This document shows, one piece after another, positions 53,905-63,001 of a stretch of DNA of 64,000 nt. The translations under genes and the position numbers were made by a program. Origin of the DNA: Bacteroidota bacterium (GTDB lineage Bacteria; Bacteroidota; Ignavibacteria; UBA10030; UBA8401); assembly GCA_041658205.1 (NCBI GenBank), contig JBBAAO010000001.1:806001-870000 (forward strand), read 5' to 3'. How positions within the stretch are numbered: position 1 is the stretch's first letter; every line of letters begins with the position of its first letter. Below the pieces are notes generated by a model. The model was not told the DNA's origin. It made no database searches and worked only from the letters and a program-made list of their open reading frames with translations.

Positions 53905-54825
53905 ATGGAACAAGCCGAAAAACTTAGCAGACCAATCGTTCAACCGCTCGATGACATATTAGGGACACCCTTTAAAGTGCTGGATGACGGGTTCATTCGT
54001 GTGGTGGATTATATGGGAAGCGATGAATCAATTGTGCAGGCAGCACGCGTTTCGTACGGAAAAGGGACGAAAAAAGTGAGTGAAGACCGGGGATTGATCC
54101 GATACCTGCTCCGCCACCAGCATACAACACCGTTTGAAATGTGTGAGATAAAATTGCATGTGCGTGTTCCAATGGACTGCTGGCGCCAGTGGATTCGTCA
54201 TCGTACGGCGAACGTGAATGAGTATTCTACTCGTTATTCGCTGGCAATCGATGCTTCGCAACGGGCCGGTGATGAGATGTGGAGAATGCAGTCCAAAGAC
54301 AATAAACAGGGGAGCGAAGGTTTTTTTGATCTGGAGACGGGGAAAAAATTATCAGCACAGGAACTTCAATTGCAGAACATGGCTCGCTCCGTCTATGAAG
54401 AGCGAGTGAATTCCGGAATGGCGCGCGAGCAGGCAAGAAAAGATCTTCCGCTTTCTACCTACACTGAAGCATATTGGAAAGTAGATTTACATAATCTTCT
54501 CCATTTTCTCTGGTTGCGAATGGATTCCCATGCACAGTATGAGATTCGCGCTTATGCAAACACGATCGGCAACGAAATTGTGAAACGTTGGGTGCCGATG
54601 GCGTGGGAAGCATTTCAAGATTATAAAGTGCAGGCGTCCTCGCTCTCGCATATAGAGATCGAGATTATCAAGGCCTTAAATTCTCAAGGGAAAGAAGCAG
54701 CAATGAATGTTGCAAGAGGATTTGGATTACTTCCTCCCGCCGGTCAAGAAATAAAAAGTAATCGGGAGCGGGGAGATATTGAAGCGAAATTGGAAATGCT
54801 GGGGATTAGTATTCCCTGGAAATAA
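53905..54825 (+). CDS. thyX: Flavin-dependent thymidylate synthase
   Basis: A 306-residue ThyX, making dTMP from dUMP with FAD, NADPH and methylene-tetrahydrofolate. The signature motif is present as WIRHRTANVNEYSTRYS. Other conserved stretches are RYLLRHQHTTPFEMCEI and LHNLLHFLWLRMDSHAQYEI. The protein is longer than the usual 210-250 residues, with an N-terminal extension of about 30 residues and an insertion near residues 125-150 (KDNKQGSEGFFDLETGKK). The stop is three bases before the folA start. Confidence 0.95.
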   Translation: MEQAEKLSRPIVQPLDDILGTPFKVLDDGFIRVVDYMGSDESIVQAARVSYGKGTKKVSEDRGLIRYLLRHQHTTPFEMCEIKLHVRVPMDCWRQWIRHRTANVNEYSTRYSLAIDASQRAGDEMWRMQSKDNKQGSEGFFDLETGKKLSAQELQLQNMARSVYEERVNSGMAREQARKDLPLSTYTEAYWKVDLHNLLHFLWLRMDSHAQYEIRAYANTIGNEIVKRWVPMAWEAFQDYKVQASSLSHIEIEIIKALNSQGKEAAMNVARGFGLLPPAGQEIKSNRERGDIEAKLEMLGISIPWK

Positions 54826-54828
54826 TTG

Positions 54829-55305
54829 ATGAAAATCATTCTGATTGCGGCGCTGAATACACACCGTGTCATCGGTAAGGATGGGAAGATTCCGTGGCGA
54901 ATCCCTGAAGATCAGCAACGATTCAAACGTCTCACATCCTATCACACGGTTTTGATGGGAAGGAAAACGTTTGACTCAATTGGTAAACCTCTCCCTAATA
55001 GAAAAAATATAGTCATCTCTCGGCACAATATTCCTGCTGTTGAGATAGTGACATACTCCTCTCTGGAAACAGCTCTTTCGAATCAAACTACTCAAGAAAA
55101 AATTTTCGTTATCGGCGGGGGAGAGATCTTTCGTCAAACGATTGATCGTGCTGATGAATTGATGTTAACCCAGGTAGAAAATGAAGAAACGGGAGATACA
55201 TTCTTCCCGCCGTATGAACATCTTATCGGAACCGTATTCACTCTTGTTTCCGAAGAAAAAGAGGAAGGATATCAATTCCGGAATTATATCAAACTCCGGA
55301 ATTGA
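54829..55305 (+). CDS. folA: Dihydrofolate reductase
   Basis: A 158-residue enzyme reducing dihydrofolate to tetrahydrofolate. Motifs: IAALNTHRVIGKDGKIPWRI, MGRKTFDSIGKPLPNRKNIV and VIGGGEIFRQTI, with the usual length. It follows thyX after three bases and is presumably translated with it. ThyX itself does not make dihydrofolate, so the pairing is of interest (see findings). The ATG at 54829 is used over a TTG at 54826. Confidence 0.94.
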   Translation: MKIILIAALNTHRVIGKDGKIPWRIPEDQQRFKRLTSYHTVLMGRKTFDSIGKPLPNRKNIVISRHNIPAVEIVTYSSLETALSNQTTQEKIFVIGGGEIFRQTIDRADELMLTQVENEETGDTFFPPYEHLIGTVFTLVSEEKEEGYQFRNYIKLRN

Positions 55306-55315
55306 TATGTATCCG

Positions 55316-58300
55316 TTAGAGCTGGCGATATACTGGCAATTCGATCACAAACGTTGAGCCGCTTCCCGTTGTACTTTCCGCCCACACTTTTCCGTTATGC
55401 ATTTCAACAATTTTTTTAACGATCGCAAGTCCAAGTCCGGTAGAAATTTCACCGCCGGTAGGTTGAGCGGAAAGACGCTTGAATTGTTGGAACAATTGTT
55501 TCTTATCCTCTTCAGTCAATCCCGGTCCTTGATCCCGGATCTTAATCAATGCCGTCATTTCGTACACCTCTACCGAGACGGAGATAGTCGTGTTTGCATC
55601 TGAAAACTTTCCTGCATTATTCACAAGATTGTCGATCGCCTCGTTCAACCAGCGTTCGCTTCCGCTGACAACACATTTCTCTGCTGTCGTTGAAAAATCG
55701 ATGATTTGTGATTTCTGTTGCATTTGGATTCGGTTTTTCAATACAACGAGTTCGGTCAATTGTACGATATCAATCCTAGACTTCGTGAATACCAGTTCCC
55801 CTTTTTCTAATGCCGACGAACTTAATGTATCTTCAATCAACTTTAGCATATATTGCGTTGTTTGTTCCATTAACTGTGCGTGTTCTTGGACAACCAATTG
55901 ATCGTTTTGATTGTCGTTGATGGCGTTAGCGAATTGATTGAGATTGACAACTTTATTTTTGAAATCGTGTGACAGGATACTCAGAAGATCGGATTTTTCC
56001 TTGTTCGCCTTGTCCAGTCGAGTGTTGATCTGCGATAACTCATCTCTTGCAGATTCCACATCCCGAAGATGTTGTTCTATTTTCTCTTTTGTGTTGACAA
56101 GTTCTTTTGTCCGATCATCGACTACCGTCTTAAGGTGCTTTGCATGACGGCTAATATTTGCCGTACGAACTGCATATAATCCTGCACCAAGCAACACTAA
56201 TCCGACACCGACGAGCAAACCAAAATACATTGTCTGCCGAAAGAACGGTTCAAATACAATTTCTGCAGTAGCTTCTTCTTCACTCCACGTTCCACCATCT
56301 ATTGAAGAACTCACTCGGAAGGTATATTCTCCAGGAGGAATATTGGTATAGTACGCTGTTCTTCGCGTACCGGCGTCATTCCAGTTTGCGTCAAATCCTT
56401 CTAATGTATAGCGAAATCGAATCCGTTCCGGCGACACATAACTTAGTGCGGTATAATGAAATTCCACGGAAGAATATCCCGGCTCTATAACAAGAGTGGA
56501 ATCCGGGTAAAACGTTTGATCGTTGATTCGCACTTCCTCAACATGCAACGGAAATTTATTGTAGCGATCAACAATTCTTGCCGTATCAACCATGGCAAGT
56601 CCGCCAACGGTTGTAAACCATATCTTTCCGTCGGATGATTTGATGATACTCGGACTAGAAACGCCGCTGATCTCAGCATTTTGCAATCCGTCCGAACGTC
56701 CGAAATCAATTCTCGAGAATTTTTTTAATGTTCCTTCGGCTATTTTTTGGAATTCAGATTTCGGAATTCGTGCAATGCCTTGGTTGCCGCCGATCCACAT
56801 ATACCCTTTATCATCTTCAATAATCATTAACGTAACATCTTCGCGCAAACCGTTCTTCGTGGTAAATGTTTGGAATGTTCCATCGGCAAATCTGTTGATG
56901 CCGCCGCCGTTGGTTCCAACCCACAATGCTCCCGATTTATCGATAAACATCGAAAGAATAAAATTATTCGAAAGGCCGTCCTTTACGGTATACGTTCCGA
57001 TTCCTTTTGGAGTGATTCTGTTGATGCCGCCGCCGTTCGTACCGACCCAGATTTCATCCTTACCGGATTTAACCATGGCAAGGATATTATCGTTTGCCAA
57101 TCCTTGTTTCGTAGTGAGTGGAATAATGGAATCTCCTTTGATCCTTGAAATGCCTCCACCATATGTTGCAACGTAGAGATCATTGTCAAAACCTTCCTGA
57201 AAGGCTCGAATGTAATTTTCGGTTAATCCATTGTCACTATTATATCGTGTAAATTGCTGGCCGGGTTTCTTATTTTCATCGTATCGTATGACGCCGCCAC
57301 CATCTGTTCCGATCCATAGCGCTCCATTTTTATCTTCATATAATGCACGAATAAATTTGTTGGGAAGTTCTTTTTCATTCAAGATTTTTACAGTCTTGCC
57401 CTCTAGGCAGTTCAAGCCGCTTCCGTTAGTACCGACCCAGATTCGTTTATGTGAATCTTCAAAAACGGTGCGGACATAGGTGTCCGAAAGACCGAATTTT
57501 TTTCCATACAGTTCAAATTTTCTGATGTGTAATTGACTAAGGCCGTTTCGGGTGCCGATCCAAATGTTTTGTTCATTGTCCTGATAAATTGTCCGGATGA
57601 AATTGTTTACCAATCCATCTTCAAAAGTCAATGCATCGAATTGTTTTTTGTCGTGTGTGCGGAGAAATCTGTTTAATCCTCCTCCGTCCGTCCCGATCCA
57701 GACTGTGTTATCGATATCGACGAACAATGTCCGAATGGCATTGTTTGTGAGACCATCTGCAGTAGTGAATGATTGTATTTTGCCCTCTGCCATTTTTGCA
57801 AGGCCATTTGAAGTGCCAATCCACAATGCTCCATCGTGATCTTCCGCGAGAGCGGTGATTGAATTATTTGGGAGTCCGTTGGATGTCGTCAAAGTTTGAA
57901 CGTTGTTTCCTTCAACGAGAATAAGGCCAACATCTGTTGCCAGATACATTGGTTTTTGTTTCGGATGAACCATTGTACGGAAAAGTATATTTTTCGGCAG
58001 TTGCTGCTCCAGGAATGGTTCAATCCCGGAAATATTTCCGTCAACATCAATGTTGATGCGATGAATGCCTCCGCGCTCTGTTCCAACAATGATGTTATTC
58101 CCTTCGGCGGGGAGAATAGTTTTAATATATTCTTTTCCTCCGGATTCAAACGCATCGAGGGCACTGAAGGAATGTTTTGTAAACCGGACGATACCACCGC
58201 CATTGGTACCAAACCATGAAGTTCCGAATGTATCTTCGTACATTACGGCAACGTGATTAATCTTAAATGCGGGAGTGATGGATTTATTAAAGTGAACGAA

Positions 58301-58525
58301 CTTTACTCCATCGTATCTTGCAAGACCGGCATAGGTACCGATCCATAAATATCCATTGGCTGTCTGCTTGACCAGATCGACCGTATTTTGAGGAAGCCCA
58401 TTGTCCGCCGTGAAATTGGTTATCACATACGTATCAAAGGAGGGGAGTTCATAATTCTTGTCTTGTGCTTGGACAAGAATAACGGAAATGATCTGTAGAA
58501 TGATAAAATATGCTGTTCTTTTCAT
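55316..58525 (-). CDS. Two-component sensor kinase with periplasmic propeller (Reg_prop, Y_Y_Y)
   Basis: A 1069-residue membrane sensor. A signal peptide is followed by about fourteen Reg_prop repeats (typical unit: IWIGTNGGGINRF) forming two beta-propellers over residues 25-640. A Y_Y_Y domain (VEFHYTALSYVSPERIRFRY) covers residues 675-745, a membrane helix lies at about 755-775 and a coiled coil at 785-840. The kinase part has the phospho-accepting histidine in LLSILSHDFKNKVVNL and ATP-binding boxes ERWLNEAIDNLVNNAGKF and GLGLAIVKKIVEMHNGKVW. No receiver or output domain is fused. The architecture resembles kinases that sense oligosaccharides, but no glycan-use genes are nearby. Confidence 0.92.
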   Translation of the reverse strand: MKRTAYFIILQIISVILVQAQDKNYELPSFDTYVITNFTADNGLPQNTVDLVKQTANGYLWIGTYAGLARYDGVKFVHFNKSITPAFKINHVAVMYEDTFGTSWFGTNGGGIVRFTKHSFSALDAFESGGKEYIKTILPAEGNNIIVGTERGGIHRINIDVDGNISGIEPFLEQQLPKNILFRTMVHPKQKPMYLATDVGLILVEGNNVQTLTTSNGLPNNSITALAEDHDGALWIGTSNGLAKMAEGKIQSFTTADGLTNNAIRTLFVDIDNTVWIGTDGGGLNRFLRTHDKKQFDALTFEDGLVNNFIRTIYQDNEQNIWIGTRNGLSQLHIRKFELYGKKFGLSDTYVRTVFEDSHKRIWVGTNGSGLNCLEGKTVKILNEKELPNKFIRALYEDKNGALWIGTDGGGVIRYDENKKPGQQFTRYNSDNGLTENYIRAFQEGFDNDLYVATYGGGISRIKGDSIIPLTTKQGLANDNILAMVKSGKDEIWVGTNGGGINRITPKGIGTYTVKDGLSNNFILSMFIDKSGALWVGTNGGGINRFADGTFQTFTTKNGLREDVTLMIIEDDKGYMWIGGNQGIARIPKSEFQKIAEGTLKKFSRIDFGRSDGLQNAEISGVSSPSIIKSSDGKIWFTTVGGLAMVDTARIVDRYNKFPLHVEEVRINDQTFYPDSTLVIEPGYSSVEFHYTALSYVSPERIRFRYTLEGFDANWNDAGTRRTAYYTNIPPGEYTFRVSSSIDGGTWSEEEATAEIVFEPFFRQTMYFGLLVGVGLVLLGAGLYAVRTANISRHAKHLKTVVDDRTKELVNTKEKIEQHLRDVESARDELSQINTRLDKANKEKSDLLSILSHDFKNKVVNLNQFANAINDNQNDQLVVQEHAQLMEQTTQYMLKLIEDTLSSSALEKGELVFTKSRIDIVQLTELVVLKNRIQMQQKSQIIDFSTTAEKCVVSGSERWLNEAIDNLVNNAGKFSDANTTISVSVEVYEMTALIKIRDQGPGLTEEDKKQLFQQFKRLSAQPTGGEISTGLGLAIVKKIVEMHNGKVWAESTTGSGSTFVIELPVYRQL

Positions 58526-58642
58526 AATTTTTCGCAGGTTGAGGTTGGATAATTTACGAATATTAAATTGAATTATGCTAAAGCATTTGTTAGAATATTA
58601 TATAAATTGAGGGATCATTTTAAGAACGGATTCCTTTACCCT

Positions 58643-59089
58643 ATGAAAACAATAGTGTTACTATTATCAATATTATCGGTATTTGGTTTTTCTTTGCAGA
58701 ATATCAATTCTGTCCAACCAAAACCGATATATAAACATATACCTCAATATCCTGAGAATGCGCGAAAGCTGAGAGTTGAAGCGGAGGTTGCATTAAATGT
58801 TTTAATTGGAAAGGATGGGAATGTGAAGGAGACCGATTTGCTTCAAGCAATTATTTTTTATCCCGGGGAAAGTGTCAGCATCGAATCCCTCTCGGATTTG
58901 AACAATATCCCATCGACTCATCGCCAGACGGCAGCAAAATTGTTGGAACTAGCACATCAATCGGCGCAGCAATGGAAATTTACACCGGCAATGATTAACG
59001 GTAAGCCCGATGAATCGGTCATTGTCATTCCATTCACATTTAAACTCACCAGCACAAATCAAGAAAAAAACATCCAGAAGAAAAAGTGA
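58643..59089 (+). CDS. TonB C-terminal domain protein, exported
   Basis: A 148-residue protein made of a hydrophobic signal (MKTIVLLLSILSVFGFSLQ) followed at once by a TonB_C domain (KPIYKHIPQYPENARKLRVE, then AQQWKFTPAMINGKPDESVI). It lacks the Pro-rich spacer of a normal TonB. In this group, TonB_C-only proteins are common and often unconnected to ExbB/ExbD. The ATG at 58643 is used; an upstream extension to 58568 gives no better start. It precedes the sigma factor gene. Confidence 0.82.
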   Translation: MKTIVLLLSILSVFGFSLQNINSVQPKPIYKHIPQYPENARKLRVEAEVALNVLIGKDGNVKETDLLQAIIFYPGESVSIESLSDLNNIPSTHRQTAAKLLELAHQSAQQWKFTPAMINGKPDESVIVIPFTFKLTSTNQEKNIQKKK

Positions 59090-59142
59090 ACAAATATCAT
59101 TTTTATGAGCAACTTTTTCCCTCCTTTCTTATCCTATAAGTG

Positions 59143-59703
59143 ATGCAGCAATTACCACTCACCGATGAGCAGCTTGCGATTCGCCTACAATCTGGCGATT
59201 CGGATGCGACCGCCTTGATCTATGAACGATTCAAGAGTGGATTATTTTTATTCTGCATCCGCATTTTGTCAGATGCTGATGCGGCAGAAGATGCCGTGCA
59301 TGAAACATTTGTGAAGATGATCGTTCAACGTTCACAATTGAATCATCCAACGTCGTTGAAATCTTGGATCTTCACGATTGCACGCAACGAATCATTTGCT
59401 GCGCTGAACCGGAAGAAGAAAATACGAGAACTTAACGATCAAGATGAAGATGTATTTGAATCGGAAGCATCTCCGCCGATGGTCGAAACAGATGAACGAA
59501 TGAAAATAGTAGAGCGCATGTTGGATCAACTTCTGCCACAATATAAAGAAGTGCTGTTGTTACGTGAATATGAATCGATGGATTACGTGGAAATAGCAAA
59601 AGTTACCGGAACAACGATTAGCTCGGTGAAGTCGCGGCTTTTTAAGGCGAGAAAAGCAATGTTGAAAAAATTAGAATCTCTCAAAAAAGGGAGGGCACTA
59701 TGA
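59143..59703 (+). CDS. ECF-type RNA polymerase sigma factor
   Basis: A 186-residue sigma-70 family factor. Region 2 (residues 25-90) reads LIYERFKSGLFLFCIRIL with DAAEDAVHETFVKMI and SLKSWIFTIARNESFAALNR; region 4 (residues 120-180) reads LPQYKEVLLLREYESMDYVE and TTISSVKSRLFKARKAM. It overlaps the next gene by four bases (ATGA), as sigma/anti-sigma pairs commonly do. The regulated promoters are unknown. Confidence 0.92.
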   Translation: MQQLPLTDEQLAIRLQSGDSDATALIYERFKSGLFLFCIRILSDADAAEDAVHETFVKMIVQRSQLNHPTSLKSWIFTIARNESFAALNRKKKIRELNDQDEDVFESEASPPMVETDERMKIVERMLDQLLPQYKEVLLLREYESMDYVEIAKVTGTTISSVKSRLFKARKAMLKKLESLKKGRAL

Positions 59704-60137
59704 ATGTAAAAGAAGAATTACTCTTCCGTTGTTTTGATGAAGACCTGAATGACGATGAGATGAAAAAACTTTTTGTTGATTTAAGCAAAGATGATGATCT
59801 CAGAAATTCATTTCGGAACATGCTGAGATTACAACATGACCTACAGATGATCTCGAAGCCGACCGTTCCACATGCACTGGATATGCAAATGAAAACACTG
59901 AGTTCGTCTTCACGACTAAGCAATATGCCGGACAGGCCGTTGTTGCGGCGAATTGTTTCAAAAAAGATCAGTCTTTCTATTCCTGCATTTGCTGCAGCGA
60001 TGCTTCTGATGCTCCTTGGGAGTTATATCCTCGCGACGAATGTGGCAGTGCAGAAACCAAAGATGGAGTATGTCTATGTCGTTGAAATGCCGGCATACGT
60101 TGTTCAAAGTAATTACAATCCTATAAAAAATAATTAA
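59700..60137 (+). CDS. Probable anti-sigma factor, single membrane segment
   Basis: A 145-residue protein with a cytoplasmic N-terminal helical region (residues 1-85), a membrane helix (residues 94-115, FAAAMLLMLLGSYIL) and a short periplasmic tail. The N terminus (LLFRCFDEDLNDDEMKKLFV) resembles small anti-sigma domains but lacks a clear zinc motif HxxxCxxC. The assignment rests mainly on its overlap with the sigma gene and its topology. Confidence 0.72.
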   Translation: MNVKEELLFRCFDEDLNDDEMKKLFVDLSKDDDLRNSFRNMLRLQHDLQMISKPTVPHALDMQMKTLSSSSRLSNMPDRPLLRRIVSKKISLSIPAFAAAMLLMLLGSYILATNVAVQKPKMEYVYVVEMPAYVVQSNYNPIKNN

Positions 60138-60149
60138 TGAGGAGTTTTT

Positions 60150-60905
60150 ATGAAAACACTTTTTTTTGCCTTCACTGTTTGTTCCATGTTTGTCTATCTC
60201 TATGCTCAAACCAATGAAGGATTATTATCGACAAATTCTTCGCAACCTATTTTAGAGCAACAACAAAAACCGGAAGGATCTATCATTGGGACAGTAATCG
60301 ACATTATTGATAGAGGTCCGATAGACAAAGCGACAGTTGAACTTCTCGGAACCGGATTGAAGGTTACGACGTTGAAGGATGGCCAGTTTAAAATCCAAAA
60401 TGTTCCCCAAGGGTTTTATCAAGTGCGCGCCGTTGCATCAGGGTACGATCAACAAACGCAAAACAATCTTTATGTTGATGCGGGGAGACCGGCGCCAGCA
60501 TTTTTTATGTTGAAAAAAATTGGGACGAAAGAAGCTGCTGAATCTGAAAACGGTTCTCCGGTTCCCATCAGTACGAAATCCCCAATCTATCCGGAAGAAG
60601 CGAGAAAGAATGGAGTCGAAGGTATCTTTTATTTCGTTCTAAGAGTTTCTGAAAACGGGTCAATCGCTTCAGCCCATTGTACGGAACGGAATATTTTTGC
60701 AGAGGATGGAAAATTAAAGGATGCGCAAGCGTATGACAAATACCCACAGGCAGTAAATCAGCTTGAAAAAGAAGCACTAGAATCAATTTGGCAGTGGAAA
60801 TTTAAGCCCGCCATGAAGGAAGGAAAGCCAATAGAATCAAGAGTAACATTGCCTGTAAAATTTAAATTAGATCAACACCAAAAAGGTGAAGGTAAAGAGA
60901 AATAA
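60150..60905 (+). CDS. Exported protein with carboxypeptidase-regulatory-like and TonB C-terminal domains
   Basis: A 251-residue protein with a signal peptide (residues 1-20), a carboxypeptidase-regulatory-like (CarboxypepD_reg) domain at residues 45-120 (GSIIGTVIDIIDRGPIDKAT) and a TonB_C domain at residues 140-240 (KSPIYPEEARKNGVEGIFYF, ESIWQWKFKPAMKEGKPIES). A good ribosome binding site (GAGGAG) precedes the ATG. It follows the anti-sigma gene after 12 bases and may be a target or a sensor of that system. Confidence 0.84.
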   Translation: MKTLFFAFTVCSMFVYLYAQTNEGLLSTNSSQPILEQQQKPEGSIIGTVIDIIDRGPIDKATVELLGTGLKVTTLKDGQFKIQNVPQGFYQVRAVASGYDQQTQNNLYVDAGRPAPAFFMLKKIGTKEAAESENGSPVPISTKSPIYPEEARKNGVEGIFYFVLRVSENGSIASAHCTERNIFAEDGKLKDAQAYDKYPQAVNQLEKEALESIWQWKFKPAMKEGKPIESRVTLPVKFKLDQHQKGEGKEK

Positions 60906-60935
60906 TGCAGCGATAGTGAAACACACGGAATAGAA

Positions 60936-61352
60936 TTACCGTACTTCTACACTGCTCGTTACCGCTGCTCCTGCTGCTTCCAATGTCTTGGAGACAGAAC
61001 AATATTTCGTTACGGAAAGCTCAACCGCGCGTTGGGCTTTTTCTTTTGGGACATCTCCCGTGAATGTAAAATGAAGATGAACTTTCTTCCAGAGATTGGC
61101 ATCTTTCCCGGTTTCACGCTCTCCTTCGATTGTGACAGTCATGTCATATGTTTCAATTTTTTGTTTCTTCAGAATAGAAATAACATCAATCGAACTGCAT
61201 GCACCTGCTGCTGCAAGTAATGTTTGCATCGGTCGAAAGCCTTCTTCGTTTCCACCGCCCCCTTTGGAGTTATCAAATACGATCTTATTGTCGTGTTCAT
61301 TTGCTGCTTCCATTTTATAGTTGCTGTCTACGCGGCGAAGTATAACTTTCAT
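60936..61352 (-). CDS. OsmC family protein
   Basis: A 138-residue OsmC/Ohr-fold protein. It begins KVILRRVDSNYKMEAANEHD, contains GFRPMQTLLAAAGACSSIDV, whose cysteine matches the peroxidatic cysteine of the family, and ends with KYCSVSKTLEAAGAAVTSS, in which the second conserved cysteine is seen. OsmC proteins reduce organic hydroperoxides. This one is the YhfA-like branch by its short length. It is convergent with the TonB-domain gene. Confidence 0.88.
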   Translation of the reverse strand: MKVILRRVDSNYKMEAANEHDNKIVFDNSKGGGGNEEGFRPMQTLLAAAGACSSIDVISILKKQKIETYDMTVTIEGERETGKDANLWKKVHLHFTFTGDVPKEKAQRAVELSVTKYCSVSKTLEAAGAAVTSSVEVR

Positions 61353-61541
61353 GATCTCATTTCCTTTTTTTTGAAATATACGAAAGAATGTTGAGAATCC
61401 ATTTCAAAATATTCAAAAAATCTGGAACGTGAACAAACAAAATGATGTTCAATGATATAACGAGAAAAAATGTCGCTATATATTGCGTTGATTTTTCAGA
61501 TACCTTTCTCTACTTTGGGTTCGCATAAAAAAGGAGTACGC

Positions 61542-61991
61542 ATGGAATCTCTTTCAAATGAATTGATTTGGTTTTTATTCGGTCTAGTGTTAATGCTTGG
61601 TGAGATCGTTACACCGGGATTTGTGCTTATTTTCTTCGGCGTCGGGGCGTGGTTGATAGCACTGTTACTCTGGCTGGGTGTCTCAATAAGTTTCACAACG
61701 CAATTGTTCGTCTTCTTGGTTGCATCCATCGTGTCGCTGATATTATTCCGAAAATATGGAAGCAAATATTCTCACGGAAAAGTTGTCCGACCGGATTCCG
61801 GAAGCTCCATTGATGATGTGAAAGGGGAGAGAGCCGTTGTACTGTATGATATTCAGCCGAGGACCGGCGGCAAAGTGGAATTTCACGGAACATTATGGAA
61901 TGCAGAATCCGACGTTGCCATCAGCAAAGGTGCTTCAGTTGAAGTGCTTGAACGAAATAATCTCACGCTCAAAGTAAAACCAATCCAGTAA
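61542..61991 (+). CDS. NfeD family membrane protein
   Basis: A 149-residue protein with three membrane helices (residues 6-30, 33-55 and 58-75; LMLGEIVTPGFVLIFFGVGA) and a C-terminal OB-like domain (residues 90-149; GERAVVLYDIQPRTGGKVEF). Members partner with SPFH proteins in the membrane. The ATG at 61542 has AAAGGAG upstream; the frame is open to 61470 but that start lacks a site. It directly precedes the SPFH gene. Confidence 0.9.
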   Translation: MESLSNELIWFLFGLVLMLGEIVTPGFVLIFFGVGAWLIALLLWLGVSISFTTQLFVFLVASIVSLILFRKYGSKYSHGKVVRPDSGSSIDDVKGERAVVLYDIQPRTGGKVEFHGTLWNAESDVAISKGASVEVLERNNLTLKVKPIQ

Positions 61992-62004
61992 AAGGAGTTG
62001 TACA

Positions 62005-62955
62005 ATGGAAGTCTATATTCTGTTAGGTCTCATTCTTTTTGCATTTATTCTTCTTGGAAAAACGGCTCGAGTGGTACCGCAAAAAACAATCTTCATTGTT
62101 GAACGGTTAGGAAAATACAGTGCTACGCTAGATGCCGGATTTCATATTTTGATACCATTTATTGACCGGGTTGCCTACAGACATTCAATGAAAGAAATGG
62201 TCATTGATGTTCCACCGCAAGGATGTATCACAAAGGATAATATCGGCGTTGAAGTGGATGGAATTCTTTATATCCAAATTACTGATCCGGTAAAGGCATC
62301 GTATGGCGTAGATAATTATATCTTTGCCTCAACGCAATTGGCGCAGACCACAATGCGAAGTGAGATTGGTCGGATTGATCTTGACCGGACGTTTGAAGAA
62401 CGTGATAAAATCAATCAAGAGATTGTGATGGCGGTTGACAAAGCAGCGGCACCATGGGGATTGAAAGTAACCCGACATGAAATTAAAAACATCGTTCCGC
62501 CGCCGAGTATAAAAGATGCAATGGAAAAACAGATGCGCGCGGAACGGGAGAAGCGTGCACTTATTGCTGAATCCGAAGGAGATAAACAAGCGAAGATCAA
62601 CCGTGCTGATGGAGACAAAGCAGAAGCAATTGCAAAGTCCGAAGGCGAGAAGATGAAACGGATCAACGAAGCGGAAGGACGTGGACAGGAAATTGAACGT
62701 GTGGCGATGGCGACAGCGAAAGGTATTCGGGAAATTGCCAATGCGATTAACGATAAAGGGGGACTTGATGCCGTGAACCTTCGTATTGCAGAACAATATC
62801 TCGGTGAATTTGGAAAACTGGCGCAAAAGAATAATACGATGATCATTCCGTCGAATTTGTCAGACGTTGCCGGGACAGTTGGCGCGATCGCAAAGATCTT
62901 TTCAGGGATGAGTCAAACGAATATTGAAGAAGTAAAAGAAGTGAAGAAAAAATGA
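62005..62955 (+). CDS. SPFH/Band 7 membrane protein (QmcA/YbbK type)
   Basis: A 316-residue protein with an N-terminal membrane segment (residues 3-18), a Band 7 domain (residues 20-190; TIFIVERLGKYSATLDAGFH, DVPPQGCITKDNIGVEVDGI) and a coiled coil (residues 180-240; AEREKRALIAESEGDKQAKI). This is the stomatin-like scaffold that partners with NfeD. Good ribosome binding site (AAAGGAG). A perfect inverted repeat follows at 62963-62993. Confidence 0.93.
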   Translation: MEVYILLGLILFAFILLGKTARVVPQKTIFIVERLGKYSATLDAGFHILIPFIDRVAYRHSMKEMVIDVPPQGCITKDNIGVEVDGILYIQITDPVKASYGVDNYIFASTQLAQTTMRSEIGRIDLDRTFEERDKINQEIVMAVDKAAAPWGLKVTRHEIKNIVPPPSIKDAMEKQMRAEREKRALIAESEGDKQAKINRADGDKAEAIAKSEGEKMKRINEAEGRGQEIERVAMATAKGIREIANAINDKGGLDAVNLRIAEQYLGEFGKLAQKNNTMIIPSNLSDVAGTVGAIAKIFSGMSQTNIEEVKEVKKK

Positions 62956-62962
62956 CAACAAA

Positions 62963-62993
62963 AATGACCGTCACCTTCAAGGTGACGGTCATT
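62963..62993. terminator. Long hairpin at convergent gene ends (GACCGTCACCT family, copy 2)
   Basis: Perfect 13-base arms, 62963-62975 (aatgaccgtcacc) and 62981-62993 (ggtgacggtcatt), around a five-base loop ttcaa. It stands between the SPFH gene and the convergent outer-membrane protein gene, and shares its core with the hairpin at 41527-41559. Confidence 0.72.
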
Positions 62994-63001
62994 GACAAAG
63001 C

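Noticed and set aside
55316..58525. Repeated WIGTNGGG segments in the propeller kinase as DNA repeats
   Set aside because: They are protein-level Reg_prop repeats with diverged DNA, normal for this family.
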